DNA of 5,293 nt from an uncultured Veillonella sp. (lineage in GTDB: Bacteria > Bacillota > Negativicutes > Veillonellales > Veillonellaceae). The notes below the pieces were generated by a model. The model had not been told where the DNA came from and searched no databases. It was given only the letters and a program-made list of their open reading frames with translations. Both the position numbers and the translations under genes were made by a program. Positions 4,677 through 5,293 of the stretch are shown piece after piece (position 1 is the stretch's first letter; every line of letters begins with the position of its first letter). The stretch spans positions 1 to 5,293 of the forward strand of contig CABQQJ010000080.1 of the NCBI GenBank assembly GCA_902466275.1, written 5' to 3'.

Positions 4677-5293
4677 ATGTCTGTAAAAGATTTCGTACAA
4701 CAACGGCGCGATGCGTTAATCGCTATGCGTCGCGACTTTCATATGTACCCTGAGCCTGCTTGGCTTGAGTATCGATCTGCTGCGAAGGTGGCGAATACGC
4801 TTATTTCTTTGGGCTATGATGTGGCGTTGGGGGCAGATGTACTCGATTTAGACTCTCGCATGGGTTTGCCTAGTGATGAGGTCATGAAAGCTGGTATGGA
4901 TCGAGCCATCAAAGAAGGTGCTAATCCTGAGCTTGTAGAAAAGATGGGTTATGGTAAAACGGCCATTGTTGCAACTATGAAGTTCGGTGGTGAAAGCCCT
5001 GTAGTAGCATTTCGTGTAGATATGGACTCTAACGATGTCATCGAAGCTAAAGAGGATAGCCATGTGCCTACAAAGAAAGGATTCCGTTCTTGTCATGATA
5101 AAGCGATGCACGCCTGTGGTCATGATGCACATATGGCAATGGGTCTTGGTCTTGCCGAATATGTAGCAGAGCATAAAGATCAATTCAAAGGTACTCTTAA
5201 ATTGATCTTCCAACCAGCAGAGGAAGGCGTGCGCGGTGCTAAGGCAATGGTTAACGCCGGCGTTGTAGATGATGTAGACTACATGTTCGGTTT
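4677..5293 (+). CDS. abgA: M20-family amidohydrolase, AbgA-like (p-aminobenzoyl-glutamate hydrolase subunit A type), 3' truncated
   Basis: The first 205 codons of a metal-dependent M20 peptidase/amidohydrolase are present. AbgA with AbgB splits p-aminobenzoyl-glutamate, a folate breakdown product, and full AbgA proteins have about 430-440 residues, so roughly half is missing. ATG 4677 follows AAGGAGGT by 4 bases. The sequence keeps the AbgA pattern: RRDFHMYPEPAWLEYRSA (18-35), the LDLDSRMGLPSDE insert (56-68), AFRVDMDSND (111-120), MHACGHDAH (144-152), LIFQPAEEGVRGAKAMVNAG (176-195) and VVDDVDY (196-202). Visible metal-site residues are Cys147, His149 and the Glu182-Glu183 pair. The SRMGLP insert and RGAKAMV-AGVVDDVDY stretch set it apart from ordinary hippurate/IAA-amino-acid hydrolases. 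The E. coli RVDMDALD segment is RVDMDSND here. An abgB partner or AbgT transporter could lie beyond the window. The exact substrate is inferred from similarity only. Confidence 0.85.
   Translation, partial: MSVKDFVQQRRDALIAMRRDFHMYPEPAWLEYRSAAKVANTLISLGYDVALGADVLDLDSRMGLPSDEVMKAGMDRAIKEGANPELVEKMGYGKTAIVATMKFGGESPVVAFRVDMDSNDVIEAKEDSHVPTKKGFRSCHDKAMHACGHDAHMAMGLGLAEYVAEHKDQFKGTLKLIFQPAEEGVRGAKAMVNAGVVDDVDYMFG

Overview
The window looks like chromosomal DNA from an anaerobic, low-GC Firmicute of the Negativicutes, most likely Veillonella or a close relative. That placement is an inference from three things: an [FeFe]-hydrogenase maturase (HydE) tail, AT-rich spacers with strong AAGGAGG ribosome binding sites, and the general look of the proteins. 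It was not tested by a search. All recognised genes are on the + strand and together form four transcription units.

Layout. Bases 1-235 are the last 77 codons of hydE. A 511-base gene-free stretch follows (236-746). Its first half is a nested, imperfect inverted repeat (228-506) that begins inside the hydE stop region and has a terminator-like hairpin at its core. Its second half holds a short start-less hydrophobic reading frame (515-625), an intrinsic terminator (642-688) and the ribosome binding site of the next gene. Bases 747-2813 encode a complete EF-G paralogue (EF-G-2 type) with its own downstream terminator (2945-2978). Bases 3085-4507 are a tight two-gene unit: a YhcH/YjgK/YiaL-family sugar-anomerase-like protein and an EamA (DMT) membrane transporter, 1 base apart and closed by a strong terminator (4518-4560). 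The window ends inside an M20-family amidohydrolase that closely resembles AbgA (p-aminobenzoyl-glutamate hydrolase subunit A). It is preceded by a good sigma-70-type promoter embedded in several dyad and direct repeats.

How the genes relate. They do not form one pathway: hydrogenase maturation, a ribosomal GTPase, a probable sugar/transport pair and a peptidase-type hydrolase lie side by side, each set off by terminators. The only pair likely to work together is yhcH-like plus EamA, because of its coupled arrangement. I see no convincing new multi-gene system. The most unusual item is the mirror-block inverted repeat at 228-506, which resembles a MITE or a structured RNA element. The densest regulatory region is the one in front of the AbgA-like gene.
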